Shown piece by piece: positions 19,966-28,880 of a DNA stretch of 64,000 nucleotides. Position numbers and translations under genes: made by a program. The stretch comes from Ruminiclostridium sufflavum DSM 19573 (GTDB taxonomy: Bacteria; Bacillota; Clostridia; Acetivibrionales; DSM-1351), in the NCBI RefSeq assembly GCF_003208175.1, contig NZ_QKMR01000010.1, positions 108,916-172,915 of the forward strand. The letters run 5' to 3'. The notes beneath the pieces were generated by a model. It ran no database searches. It saw nothing but the letters and a program-made list of their open reading frames with translations, and was not told the DNA's origin. Every line of letters begins with the position of its first letter. Position 1 is the first letter of the stretch.

Positions 19966-20001
19966 AAATACAGTCCAAGAATGTCTTGAACTGTATTTTT
20001 T
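19966..20001 (+). terminator. Intrinsic terminator of the ferritin-like gene
   Basis: AAATACAGT-C-CAAGA pairs with TCTTG-A-ACTGTATTT around ATG, followed by a T run. Confidence 0.85.
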
Positions 20002-20180
20002 GTGCATAAAAAGTCAAATTATACGTAAAAATTCCTTACTTTTTTAACATTTTAATACACATTTGTATGTTTAGTGTTGAAGTTTATAGTCACTTTATGG
20101 TATTTTATAAGTATCAATAATTTTATTTGTTATATTTACAGAGGATAAATATAATTTTTAAATTTTTGCTTTCTTCATAA

Positions 20181-20347
20181 AGTCAATTACGTTTGAAACC
20201 TTCGCACGATAAAATATCTGAACGATATGCTTTCAATGCAATTTTGCGAAGGTTTCAATGCTTGGTTTTAAGAAGTTCTTGCTTCAGGAGGCTTCAGCCT
20301 CAAAACCGGGCTATCGTCCGATATTATTGAGATGATAGTAATTGACT
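20181..20347. repeat. 167-bp structured element with AGTCAATTAC / GTAATTGACT ends
   Basis: Perfect 10-bp terminal inverted repeats (20181-20190, 20338-20347) enclose further hairpins: GAAACCTTCGCA with TGCGAAGGTTTC, and GAGGCT/AGCCTC. It lies 40 bp before the first GGDEF-EAL gene, in a gene-free stretch from 20002 to 20387. It carries no ORF, so it is either a MITE-like element or a structured leader. Confidence 0.65.
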
Positions 20348-20387
20348 ATTTTAAGTTTGCATAATACAAATGCGGAGGACACATCTC

Positions 20388-22097
20388 ATGAAAAAAAGCG
20401 AGTCAGCTCAAAAAAGGGTTAATAGAACAATATGTCTGGCAAATTGGACACTGGTTTTTCCTGTTTTACTATATTTATTTTTCCTTCTGGTTGCTTACCA
20501 GATAAATAATTTTCAGGTAACTATAAGAATAGGTGATGCTGTTATCCCTTATATTTCTCTGGGAGGAATAGTCTCTCAGTTTCAAATGCTTATTTTCATA
20601 CTGATGGTAGTTTTTTACCGTAAACGCGGGTTAATTTCTTTACTGGCACTTTGCACTATTCAGGGCATCCTGCTTATAATCCCCATAATTACCGGCAAAG
20701 TTTATACTTCTATAGCGGGAATTGCCATATTAATATCAAGCACTGCTGTTTCAATATTGATTTATTTATATCTGGAAAAGTTGGATTGCAATCAGAATAC
20801 AATTGTCAAATACGCATTTACAGACACTCTGACAGGACTGCCAAACCGAAGGGCATTTAATGACTATTTGAATCAGCTCATTTCAGATTACAATGATGAG
20901 GAAGATAAATTTGCTCTGGTAATGATTGATTTAGATGACTTTAAAAATATCAACGATTCAGTGGGACATGATTCAGGTGACGAAATATTAAGTGAAGTTG
21001 TCAGGCGGTGGAAAATTGTTCAGGGTGAAAATGATTTTATCGCAAGAATCGGCGGTGATGAATTTACAATAATAATGAAAAATTACAGTTCTGAAGAGGA
21101 ATTGCAGCAAAGAATAAGAAAATACTCAACCGCGATATCAAGCAGATTCACTGTCAATATTAATTATTTCTATATTTCGGCAAGCTTTGGTGTGGCATTG
21201 TATCCCGAAGATTCAAAGGATTCTTCAGAAATATTCCGATATGCCGATGTGGCAATGTATCACTCAAAGAATAACAATAACGTTAATATCAGTATGTACA
21301 ACCGTTCCATGACCGATACAATTGAAAATAATGTCACACTTGAACAGAAAATAAGAACGGCAATAGAAGAAAATAATCTATATTTTGTTCTGCAGCCGCA
21401 ATACAATACTAAAACTAAAAAAATAAGAGGTTTTGAAGCTCTTGCCAGAATGAAAGACGAATTCGGAAACTATATCAGTCCCTCGTCTTTTATCCCCGTT
21501 GCAGAAAAAACCGGACTTATTATCAGTATTGATAACTGGGTTATTCGCAGCTCCATGATTTTTTTCAAAAAGATTCTTGAAATAACCAAGGAAAATTTAA
21601 TGCTCTCGGTAAACATTTCTGTTTTGCATTTGTTAAATAAAGGTTTTTTAGACGAAATACAGCAGATGCTTGATGAAACAGGATTTCCTCCAAGCCAGCT
21701 TGAAATAGAAATTACAGAGTCAGTATTTATTTCATCAATGACAAAAGCCATAGAAACTCTGAATGATTTAAAAGAAATAGGTGTCTGCATTGCACTGGAT
21801 GACTTTGGAACCGGTTATTCATCGCTGAGCTATCTGTCAAAGCTTCCCATAGATTTGCTTAAGATTGATAAATCTTTTATTGACGAGCTTCTTCTTAGTG
21901 AATCCGGAAGAAATTATGTTGCAGCAATAATTTCTATAGGCCATATTATGAATTTTTCAGTAATTTCAGAAGGTGTTGAAAGTCAAAAGCAGCTGGATAT
22001 TCTGGCCAGCTTGGGCAGCGATTATATGCAAGGCTACCTATGGGGCAAGCCCATGCTTCCTAAAGATGTCGTGAAGCTTCTAGGAATATCTGCCTAA
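20388..22097 (+). CDS. Membrane GGDEF-EAL protein, copy 1
   Basis: The 569-residue protein has four to five membrane segments in residues 15-130, a GGDEF domain (D-T-L-T-G-L-P-N-R-R-A-F; GGDEF near 222) and an EAL domain (E-A-L-A-R near 349, E-I-T-E-S, D-D-F-G-T-G-Y-S-S, K-I-D-K-S-F). Both catalytic signatures are intact, so it could make and degrade cyclic di-GMP. The residues at the inhibitory I-site are G-E-N-D instead of RxxD, so product inhibition is unlikely. The ATG at 20388 follows GCGGAGGA; an ATG at 20370 lies on that site and was rejected. It is the first of three close paralogues. Confidence 0.93.
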   Translation: MKKSESAQKRVNRTICLANWTLVFPVLLYLFFLLVAYQINNFQVTIRIGDAVIPYISLGGIVSQFQMLIFILMVVFYRKRGLISLLALCTIQGILLIIPIITGKVYTSIAGIAILISSTAVSILIYLYLEKLDCNQNTIVKYAFTDTLTGLPNRRAFNDYLNQLISDYNDEEDKFALVMIDLDDFKNINDSVGHDSGDEILSEVVRRWKIVQGENDFIARIGGDEFTIIMKNYSSEEELQQRIRKYSTAISSRFTVNINYFYISASFGVALYPEDSKDSSEIFRYADVAMYHSKNNNNVNISMYNRSMTDTIENNVTLEQKIRTAIEENNLYFVLQPQYNTKTKKIRGFEALARMKDEFGNYISPSSFIPVAEKTGLIISIDNWVIRSSMIFFKKILEITKENLMLSVNISVLHLLNKGFLDEIQQMLDETGFPPSQLEIEITESVFISSMTKAIETLNDLKEIGVCIALDDFGTGYSSLSYLSKLPIDLLKIDKSFIDELLLSESGRNYVAAIISIGHIMNFSVISEGVESQKQLDILASLGSDYMQGYLWGKPMLPKDVVKLLGISA

Positions 22098-22305
22098 TTG
22101 ACAAAACCGGCTTTTTTCGCCTATACTTAAAATATCAATTTAAAACAATTTCATATTATTTATATTATAATACTTAAATTTACTGCAATATTACATACAG
22201 TCAGCATACCATACCTGCTACTACTTCTGAATTGTGCCACATTTGCTTATCCTGTCGTTATTACATATTTACTCTTTTTCTGCATTAAAAATTAAATATT
22301 TGATA

Positions 22306-22366
22306 TGCCGGTATACCGCCACGAAAGCTTTACCAAATTTTTGTGCCGAGAACTCGGCGTCGGGGG
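22306..22366 (+). promoter_or_regulatory. Leader element (single copy) before GGDEF-EAL copy 2
   Basis: Contains TACCGCCACG, AAGCTTTACCAAATTTTTGTG, the hairpin GCCGAG-AA-CTCGGC, then the GGGGG ribosome site eight bases from the ATG. The same arrangement occurs before remA and, in tandem, before the LiaF-like gene. CCGCCACG can pair imperfectly with CGTCGGGGG, which would hide the ribosome site. Confidence 0.6.
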
Positions 22367-22371
22367 TAAAT

Positions 22372-24132
22372 ATGAAACAAGATAATTCCGTTCATAAAGA
22401 ATTTTGCAAAACAGTCCAATTTCCAATATGGACAATAGCTATTCCTATTAGTCTATATATACTGATAATCATATTTACAAATGTAATCAACCGTTATCAG
22501 ATAAATATAAATATCGGCAATGTTAATATTCATTATATGTCGGTAAGCGGAATGCTGACCCAGCTGCAGATGTTCATACTCATTGTACTGATTATCTTTT
22601 ACCGTAAAAAAGGGATATACACAGTCTTTACACTTTGCAGTGTACATTCTGTTACTTTAGTCTTTCCCATGATATTTGCCCATGCATATTCTTCCATAGC
22701 AGGATTAGCCGCAATGATTACAAGTATTGTTGTTACCCTTTTAATCTATTTGTACTTGAATAAACTGGACTGCAATCAAAATACAATAGCAGAATTTGCA
22801 CTGACAGATACCCTTACCGGTCTTCCAAACCGGCGGAGCTTCAATGATTGCTTATTCGGACTGATATCGGAGCAAAACAATGAGCCCTGTAAATTTGCTT
22901 TAGTTATGATTGATATAGATGATTTTAAGAATATAAATGATTCGGTCGGCCATGATTCGGGTGATGAGCTTTTATGTCAGGTTGCCGAAAGGTGGAAAGT
23001 CGTTCAGAATAAGAATGATTTTATTGCAAGGCTTGGAGGCGATGAATTTACAATAATAATCGAGAATTATGGCTCTGATAACGAGCTGAAGCAAAATATA
23101 TTAAAATATTCCAATGTGCTGTCAGATAGATTCATTGTCAAGGATAACTACTTTTACGTTTCGGCAAGCTTCGGTGTTGCCTTGTTCCCCGAACATTCAA
23201 AAGACTCGTCGGAAATCCTTCGTTTTGCAGATGCCGCCATGTACTATGCGAAAAATATCAGCGGCATGGATATAAGTGTATATGACCCGTCAATGACTGA
23301 AACAATTGAAAGCAATGTAAATCTTGAACAGAAAATCAGAACGGCTCTGGAAGAAAACAAGCTATACTTTGCATTACAGCCGCAATATGACACTAAAGCA
23401 AAAAAGCTGAGAGGCTTCGAGGCCTTAGCACGTATGAAGGATGAATACGGCAATCAGATTAGCCCTGCTTTGTTCATACCTGTGGCTGAAAAAACCGGCC
23501 TTATCACCGGCGTCGATAACTGGGTTATTCGTAATTCCATGCTTTTTTTCAAAAAAAAATTAATCAGAGCATATGATAATATCCTGCTCTCCGTAAATAT
23601 ATCCGTTCTGCACTTACTGAACAAAGGCTTTTTGGATGAAATACTGCAGATTCTTGATGAAACAGGCTTTCCTCCGGATAATCTTGAAATTGAGATCACA
23701 GAGTCAGTATTTATATCTTCCATATCAAAAGCAGTAGATATTCTGAAGGAATTAAAAAAGCTTGGCATCCGTATAGCACTTGATGATTTCGGAACGGGAT
23801 ATTCCTCACTTAGTTATCTGACAAAGCTTCCTATAGATATTCTTAAAATTGACAAATCCTTTATAGATGAACTTCTTGTAAGTGATTCCGGTAGAAATTA
23901 CGTTGCTGCTATTATCTCTATCGGCCATATTATGAATTTTTCCGTCCTGTCAGAAGGTGTGGAAGTACAGGAACAGATAGATATCCTGACCAGCTTGGGC
24001 AGCGATTATATACAGGGCTATGTATGGGGTAAGCCTATGCCCCCCGCCGAGGCACTAAAGCTTGTAAGGCTGATTGAAAAGAGTCAATTACTACAGGCCG
24101 ATGCAATCGGTTTTTCAGCCGGGAGTAATTGA
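22372..24132 (+). CDS. Membrane GGDEF-EAL protein, copy 2
   Basis: This 586-residue paralogue of the previous gene has the same order: N-terminal membrane segments (about 20-130), GGDEF with R-L-G-G-D-E-F, and EAL with E-A-L-A-R, E-I-T-E-S and D-D-F-G-T-G-Y-S-S. Catalytic motifs are intact, and the I-site position reads N-K-N-D. The start at 22372 is set by GGGGG upstream; a much longer frame from 22234 has no ribosome site and runs through the leader element. The last 17 codons differ from the paralogues because an AGTCAATTAC-type element supplies the 3' end. Confidence 0.93.
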   Translation: MKQDNSVHKEFCKTVQFPIWTIAIPISLYILIIIFTNVINRYQININIGNVNIHYMSVSGMLTQLQMFILIVLIIFYRKKGIYTVFTLCSVHSVTLVFPMIFAHAYSSIAGLAAMITSIVVTLLIYLYLNKLDCNQNTIAEFALTDTLTGLPNRRSFNDCLFGLISEQNNEPCKFALVMIDIDDFKNINDSVGHDSGDELLCQVAERWKVVQNKNDFIARLGGDEFTIIIENYGSDNELKQNILKYSNVLSDRFIVKDNYFYVSASFGVALFPEHSKDSSEILRFADAAMYYAKNISGMDISVYDPSMTETIESNVNLEQKIRTALEENKLYFALQPQYDTKAKKLRGFEALARMKDEYGNQISPALFIPVAEKTGLITGVDNWVIRNSMLFFKKKLIRAYDNILLSVNISVLHLLNKGFLDEILQILDETGFPPDNLEIEITESVFISSISKAVDILKELKKLGIRIALDDFGTGYSSLSYLTKLPIDILKIDKSFIDELLVSDSGRNYVAAIISIGHIMNFSVLSEGVEVQEQIDILTSLGSDYIQGYVWGKPMPPAEALKLVRLIEKSQLLQADAIGFSAGSN

Positions 24133-24134
24133 CT
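24082..24134. repeat. AGTCAATTAC-type element overlapping the end of GGDEF-EAL copy 2
   Basis: Perfect 11-bp inverted repeats AGTCAATTACT (24082-24092) and AGTAATTGACT (24124-24134) enclose 31 bp. The right arm contains the gene's TGA stop, so the element encodes the protein's C-terminal tail. Confidence 0.7.
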
Positions 24135-24181
24135 TATGGTATGTTGATTTTGCGCTAAGGCAGGAAAGCTGATTGAATTAA

Positions 24182-24688
24182 TTATTCCTTCACAAGAACT
24201 TTTATTATCTCGGAAATATACATAGCATGATAATCCTTGTTAGGATACCACTTTTTATCATTTTCTTTTTCAATAAAATTTTCAGGTACCATTTCCCCGT
24301 GATATTGTTTTTTGCAGATAAAAATCATATCAGCTTCTTCAAAAGCAGCAGTTCCCTCCACAAAATATGGTGTTAAGCCGGCCTGCTTTACTTTGTCCCC
24401 TTCCCTGCCTGATACAGACCCGCATATATTTAATGCCTTTCTATAGGCTTCGTCATAAAAGGAAATGGTAAACAACTCATTTGAATCCACAAATTCTTTT
24501 GTATACCTTTGAGGACGTAAATATGTCGTTACAACATTTTTGCCCCACATAATTCCAACACCGCCCCAGCTGGCTGTCATTGTGTTGAATTTGTCCTCAT
24601 TTCCCGCGGTGATCAGCATCCATTCCTTGCCTATCTTTGTAAACGGGTTAAATAATAATTCATCTGTCTTAACTTCCTTAAAGCTCAT
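24182..24688 (-). CDS. Flavin reductase-like FMN-binding protein
   Basis: This 168-residue protein belongs to the flavin reductase/split-barrel FMN family. It has M-T-A-S-W-G-G-V-G near residue 38, where the family binds FMN phosphate, then T-Y-L-R-P-Q-R-Y-T and F-T-I-S-F. It probably binds FMN and transfers electrons from NAD(P)H; the partner is unknown. GGAT precedes the ATG. It lies on the opposite strand between the second and third GGDEF-EAL genes. Confidence 0.85.
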   Translation of the reverse strand: MSFKEVKTDELLFNPFTKIGKEWMLITAGNEDKFNTMTASWGGVGIMWGKNVVTTYLRPQRYTKEFVDSNELFTISFYDEAYRKALNICGSVSGREGDKVKQAGLTPYFVEGTAAFEEADMIFICKKQYHGEMVPENFIEKENDKKWYPNKDYHAMYISEIIKVLVKE

Positions 24689-24973
24689 AATTTATCCTGC
24701 CTTTCCAAATATTATTCGTTTTAGTATATTTCATTTTATCATTAATATTACCATGCATCAAATTGTTTTATAAAATTAAGGCTAAAAATAAAAACATTTA
24801 AAATTTACCAATTTTAGTAATTTAATATTGAAATTTATTTGCATTTTTGTTATTGTATATTAAGGATGTATTTTGTCATTTTGTGTATTATTTTGCACAA
24901 GCAGAATTCATCGGATTATTTAAAGTGTTCCTTGTATTTTTCCGCCTCATTGAATATTATAGGAGTGTACCTT

Positions 24974-26692
24974 ATGAAACAAAGTATTAAAAATAATAAA
25001 AGCTTTTCAGGAACGAAACAATTGCCAAAATGGACGATAGTAGTCTCAATACTTTTTTACTTTATCATATTATTTACAAATTTTCAAATTAATAAATTTG
25101 AGATATCATTAACAATAGGTGAATTTTCTATAAATTCTTTGTCCATAAGTGATATCTTAGGACAGCTGCAAATGTTTATTCTCATTGTAATGGTTATATT
25201 TTACCGAAAGCAGGGATTTATTACTGCTTTTATACTTTCTATCGTGCAAGAGCTCCTTCTTATCTTAACAATAATCATGTTTAATACATATTCGCCTGTT
25301 TCCGGTCTGGCTGCACAGATTACAAGTATCAGCGTTATAATTATAATCTATCTTTATTTAAAGAAGCTGGACATGAATTCAAAAATAATATCTGAATACG
25401 CAGTCACAGATGCACTGACAGGCCTGCCTAATCGACGTGCCTTCAATGATTATTTGTCCCTGCTTATTGAAAACTACGATTCCAAGGAGGATAACTTTGC
25501 AGTAGTCATGGTTGATCTGGATAATTTTAAAAATATTAATGATTCAGTGGGACATGATTCCGGTGACAATGTCCTTTGTGAGGTTGCCCAAAGATTAAAA
25601 ATCCTACAGGACAAAAATGATTTTATTGCAAGAATAGGTGGAGACGAATTTATTATAATAATAAAAAATTATGGTACCATAGATAATCTGACCTATATTG
25701 TTAAAAGGTATTCGGATATAATTTCCAATAGGTTCATTGTCAGCAACAATTACTTTTATATCTCCGCAAGTATAGGCATTTCACTATTTCCCAAGGACTC
25801 GCAGGATCCTTCTGAAATATTCCGCTATGCGGATGCTGCAATGTATTACTCCAAAAATCATAATGATGTGGCCATAAGCATGTATAACCGCTCTATGACA
25901 GAAAAAATCGAAAATAATGTGGCAATGGAGCAGAAAATCAGGACAGCCTTGGATGAGGATTATTTATACTTTGTATTACAGCCGCAATACGATACTAAAA
26001 CAAAGAAGCTGAGAGGCTTTGAGGCCTTGGTTCGTATGAAGGACGAGCAGGGCAATCACATCAGCCCGAATTTGTTTATTCCGATAGCAGAGAAAACAGG
26101 GCTTATTACCCGGATAGATATCTGGGTAATTCGCAATGCCATGCTTTTCTTTAAAAACATTTTGGCTGTATCTGATACGAAAGCAACCCTTTCCGTAAAC
26201 ATTTCTGTCCTGCATTTATTAAGTGCAAATTTTTTAGATGAAATAAAGCAGCTGCTTGATGAAACAGGCTTTCCCCCCAATCAGCTTGAAATTGAGATAA
26301 CAGAATCAGTGTTTATCTTTTCAATGTCAAAAGCAATTGAAACCCTGACAGAATTAAAAAAGATGGGATTACATGTATCACTGGATGATTTCGGAACCGG
26401 CTACTCATCGCTCAGTTATTTGTCAAAGCTTCCTATAGATATGATTAAAATTGACAAATGCTTTATAGATGAACTTCTTCCGGGTGAAGCCGGGAAAAAA
26501 TATGTTGCTGCAATTATTTCAATAGGACATATTTTGAATTTTTCCGTAATATCCGAAGGAGTTGAAAGTCAGGAGCAGCTTGATATTTTAACCAGTCTCG
26601 GAAGCGACTATATACAAGGGTACATATGGGGAAAGCCCATGCTTCCCAGTGATGCCGCAAAGCTTTTGGGAATAACCGAAGAGGTTTGTTGA
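24974..26692 (+). CDS. Membrane GGDEF-EAL protein, copy 3
   Basis: This 572-residue third paralogue has N-terminal membrane segments, then R-I-G-G-D-E-F and an EAL domain in which the first motif reads E-A-L-V-R; E-I-T-E-S, D-D-F-G-T-G-Y-S-S and K-I-D-K-C-F follow. Catalytic residues are intact. The I-site position reads D-K-N-D, again without arginine. The start at 24974 was chosen because AGGAG (24961-24965) precedes it; 45 upstream in-frame codons lack a ribosome site. The N-terminal sensor region is the most divergent part among the three copies. Confidence 0.93.
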   Translation: MKQSIKNNKSFSGTKQLPKWTIVVSILFYFIILFTNFQINKFEISLTIGEFSINSLSISDILGQLQMFILIVMVIFYRKQGFITAFILSIVQELLLILTIIMFNTYSPVSGLAAQITSISVIIIIYLYLKKLDMNSKIISEYAVTDALTGLPNRRAFNDYLSLLIENYDSKEDNFAVVMVDLDNFKNINDSVGHDSGDNVLCEVAQRLKILQDKNDFIARIGGDEFIIIIKNYGTIDNLTYIVKRYSDIISNRFIVSNNYFYISASIGISLFPKDSQDPSEIFRYADAAMYYSKNHNDVAISMYNRSMTEKIENNVAMEQKIRTALDEDYLYFVLQPQYDTKTKKLRGFEALVRMKDEQGNHISPNLFIPIAEKTGLITRIDIWVIRNAMLFFKNILAVSDTKATLSVNISVLHLLSANFLDEIKQLLDETGFPPNQLEIEITESVFIFSMSKAIETLTELKKMGLHVSLDDFGTGYSSLSYLSKLPIDMIKIDKCFIDELLPGEAGKKYVAAIISIGHILNFSVISEGVESQEQLDILTSLGSDYIQGYIWGKPMLPSDAAKLLGITEEVC

Positions 26693-26741
26693 TTTCTATA
26701 TTCAGAATACACCAGGCCTCTTTCAGATATATATTTATTTT

Positions 26742-28880
26742 TTACTGTCTTTCTACAATTTTTAATCTTGCGCCCATCCGGCTCAGCAGCTCATTTGTTA
26801 TGGTAGCTGAATTGTCCGCGGCTTCAGGAGCAGACAATTCCTCCTGACCGTCTTTCCCGATTAATGTTGCAATATCTCCTACAGCAGCACCGGGAATATC
26901 TGTTATATCAACGGCAAGCTGATCCATACAAATTCGTCCCGCTGTGGGTGCCCTGCAGCCTCGTATAATTACTTCACCGTTCCCGCAGGACAAATTTCTC
27001 GGAAACCCGTCTGCATAGCCAACAGGAAGTATTGCAAGCAGGCTATCCCTGTTTGCAGTAAAGGCTCTGCCATATCCCATGCTCTCGCCGCTTTTTATTT
27101 TTCTTATAAGAATTATTTTTGACTTCAGAGACAAAACGGGCCTCAAATCAAGCTGTAATCTGGTTTCGCTGTTTGGAGTGCTCAGTACGCCATAAAGCGA
27201 AACTCCTGCTCTTATATAATTGCATTTAAGTTCAGGGTAGTTTAACAGCCCATATGTGCTCTGAATATGAATCTTTGGCAGCTCTGCGCCGTTGTTCTTC
27301 AGCAATTCAAGCAATTCATAAAATTTCTCAATCTGTCTGCGGGTAAAGTCAGCAGCATCCTCCGAGAGACTGTCAGAAGAGCATAGATGAGTATATATCC
27401 CGTAAATTTTTAATTTATCAAGGCTGAACACCTCCAGAATATGTGCGGTTTCATATACATCAAATCCCAGCCGGTGCATTCCTGTGTCAATTTTTATATG
27501 TGCTTTTACATTAAAGCCCTGACTATTCAGACAAACAGCATAATTAAAATCAATCAGCGTCTGTGTAAGGTTATATTTACAGAGCTCTTTTGCCCGTTCA
27601 GGGTCTGTGTACCCGAGAATCAGTATTTCCCCCACAATTCCGAAGCGGCGTAATTCTATTCCTTCCTCTATTGTGGCTACGGCAAATACCTTGACACCAA
27701 GCCTGTTTACATATGAGGATACTTCAAACAAGCCGTGTCCGTACGCTCCTGCTTTAACCACAGCCATTAACTCACAGTCATGGGGCATGGCTTTACTGAG
27801 AGCTTCAACATTATGCTTCAAATTATTCATATCAAGCTCAAGCCATGCCCTGTCCATACTTTTATGAAAGGCAGGCTTCTTTTTTTTTACTTTGCGATAC
27901 AGCAGTGAAGCCAGCATAGAAACTGAAATTGTCACAGCGCTTACTGCCAGATAATGGATAATGCTGTTTTCTATTAAAAGCACCTGCAGCCCGAGTATCT
28001 TCGCAAGAAGCCGGACAACCACAATCACCATTGGATGAATAATATAAATAATCATTGCGGAGGTTTTCAAAAGTAAAAGCCGCGGACCCCTCCAGAAAGT
28101 CAAAGCCGAAAACAAAAAATACAGGCACGGCAAAAGCATAATATACATACTGTCGTGCCGCTGTATGCCAATACCATGTAAAGCCATCCCCTCTATAAGC
28201 ATAAGTGAAAAGGAAGCTGCAAAGCCGATAATACAGCCTTTCAGGGAAATACGAATTGCTTTGCCGGCAATAATTCCTCCAAGCACAAAAAATACAGGCG
28301 CAAAGAAAATACCGTTTCTTGTGTAATCCGATATTTCAAAAATGCAGGCATATATTTTTTCAGCTACAGGCAGCTTTTCAGCAATTCCATAATAGCTGTC
28401 TCCAAACAAGCCGATAGCATAAAGCAAGGCAGCAATAACAAAAGCCTTCCTGAGCCCCAGCCTTTCTGTAAGCAGCCATGCAGCGGCAGCCCCTGTGATA
28501 GCCGCAGGAAGATACCACAAGTGGTACATCGTTCCGTCAAATACAATATCCTTGATTATATTCGGCAAAAGGTTATCCATGGCAAAATAACCGTTATAAA
28601 TATTAAGAGGAATATAGCCTGCAATTGCAATACCATATATAAGCGCCGTATTTTTTATAAAGGCTTTGAGCTTGCCATAATTACGGCTATAGCCCGAAAT
28701 AAGGAAAAAGCCGGATACCATGAAAAAAAACGGCACGGCAATACGTCCTGTTATACGTGTAAGAATAAAGTCTCCTGTTTCGCTGTATGAGGATAAGGGA
28801 GAGGTGTGTATCGCAATTATCAGAAGAGCCGCGGCAATTCTGAAAACATCGATTCCTGTATATGCCTTGCCGTTATTCAT
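26742..28880 (-). CDS. vanT: VanT, membrane serine/alanine racemase
   Basis: VanT supplies D-serine for D-Ala-D-Ser ended peptidoglycan precursors. The 712-residue protein fuses an N-terminal acyltransferase-3-type membrane domain (about ten segments, opening G-I-D-V-F-R-I) to a PLP alanine-racemase domain with the PLP lysine in A-V-V-K-A-G-A-Y-G-H-G and the catalytic tyrosine in M-G-Y-G-R. Where alanine racemases have T-I-N-Y-E, this one has T-I-T-N-E. The Asn is residue 696, the position reported to matter for serine use in VanT of VanG strains. The start is ATG 28880, overlapping the vanXY stop as ATGA; the longer TTG frame starts on the ribosome site. Confidence 0.93.
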   Translation of the reverse strand: MNNGKAYTGIDVFRIAAALLIIAIHTSPLSSYSETGDFILTRITGRIAVPFFFMVSGFFLISGYSRNYGKLKAFIKNTALIYGIAIAGYIPLNIYNGYFAMDNLLPNIIKDIVFDGTMYHLWYLPAAITGAAAAWLLTERLGLRKAFVIAALLYAIGLFGDSYYGIAEKLPVAEKIYACIFEISDYTRNGIFFAPVFFVLGGIIAGKAIRISLKGCIIGFAASFSLMLIEGMALHGIGIQRHDSMYIMLLPCLYFLFSALTFWRGPRLLLLKTSAMIIYIIHPMVIVVVRLLAKILGLQVLLIENSIIHYLAVSAVTISVSMLASLLYRKVKKKKPAFHKSMDRAWLELDMNNLKHNVEALSKAMPHDCELMAVVKAGAYGHGLFEVSSYVNRLGVKVFAVATIEEGIELRRFGIVGEILILGYTDPERAKELCKYNLTQTLIDFNYAVCLNSQGFNVKAHIKIDTGMHRLGFDVYETAHILEVFSLDKLKIYGIYTHLCSSDSLSEDAADFTRRQIEKFYELLELLKNNGAELPKIHIQSTYGLLNYPELKCNYIRAGVSLYGVLSTPNSETRLQLDLRPVLSLKSKIILIRKIKSGESMGYGRAFTANRDSLLAILPVGYADGFPRNLSCGNGEVIIRGCRAPTAGRICMDQLAVDITDIPGAAVGDIATLIGKDGQEELSAPEAADNSATITNELLSRMGARLKIVERQ

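Noticed and set aside
20002..20387. c-di-GMP riboswitch before GGDEF-EAL copy 1
   Set aside because: Hairpins are present but the conserved GEMM core is not, and the segment has terminal inverted repeats like the dispersed element.
22234..22371. N-terminal extension of GGDEF-EAL copy 2
   Set aside because: There is no ribosome site at the longer start, and the extension translates the leader element.
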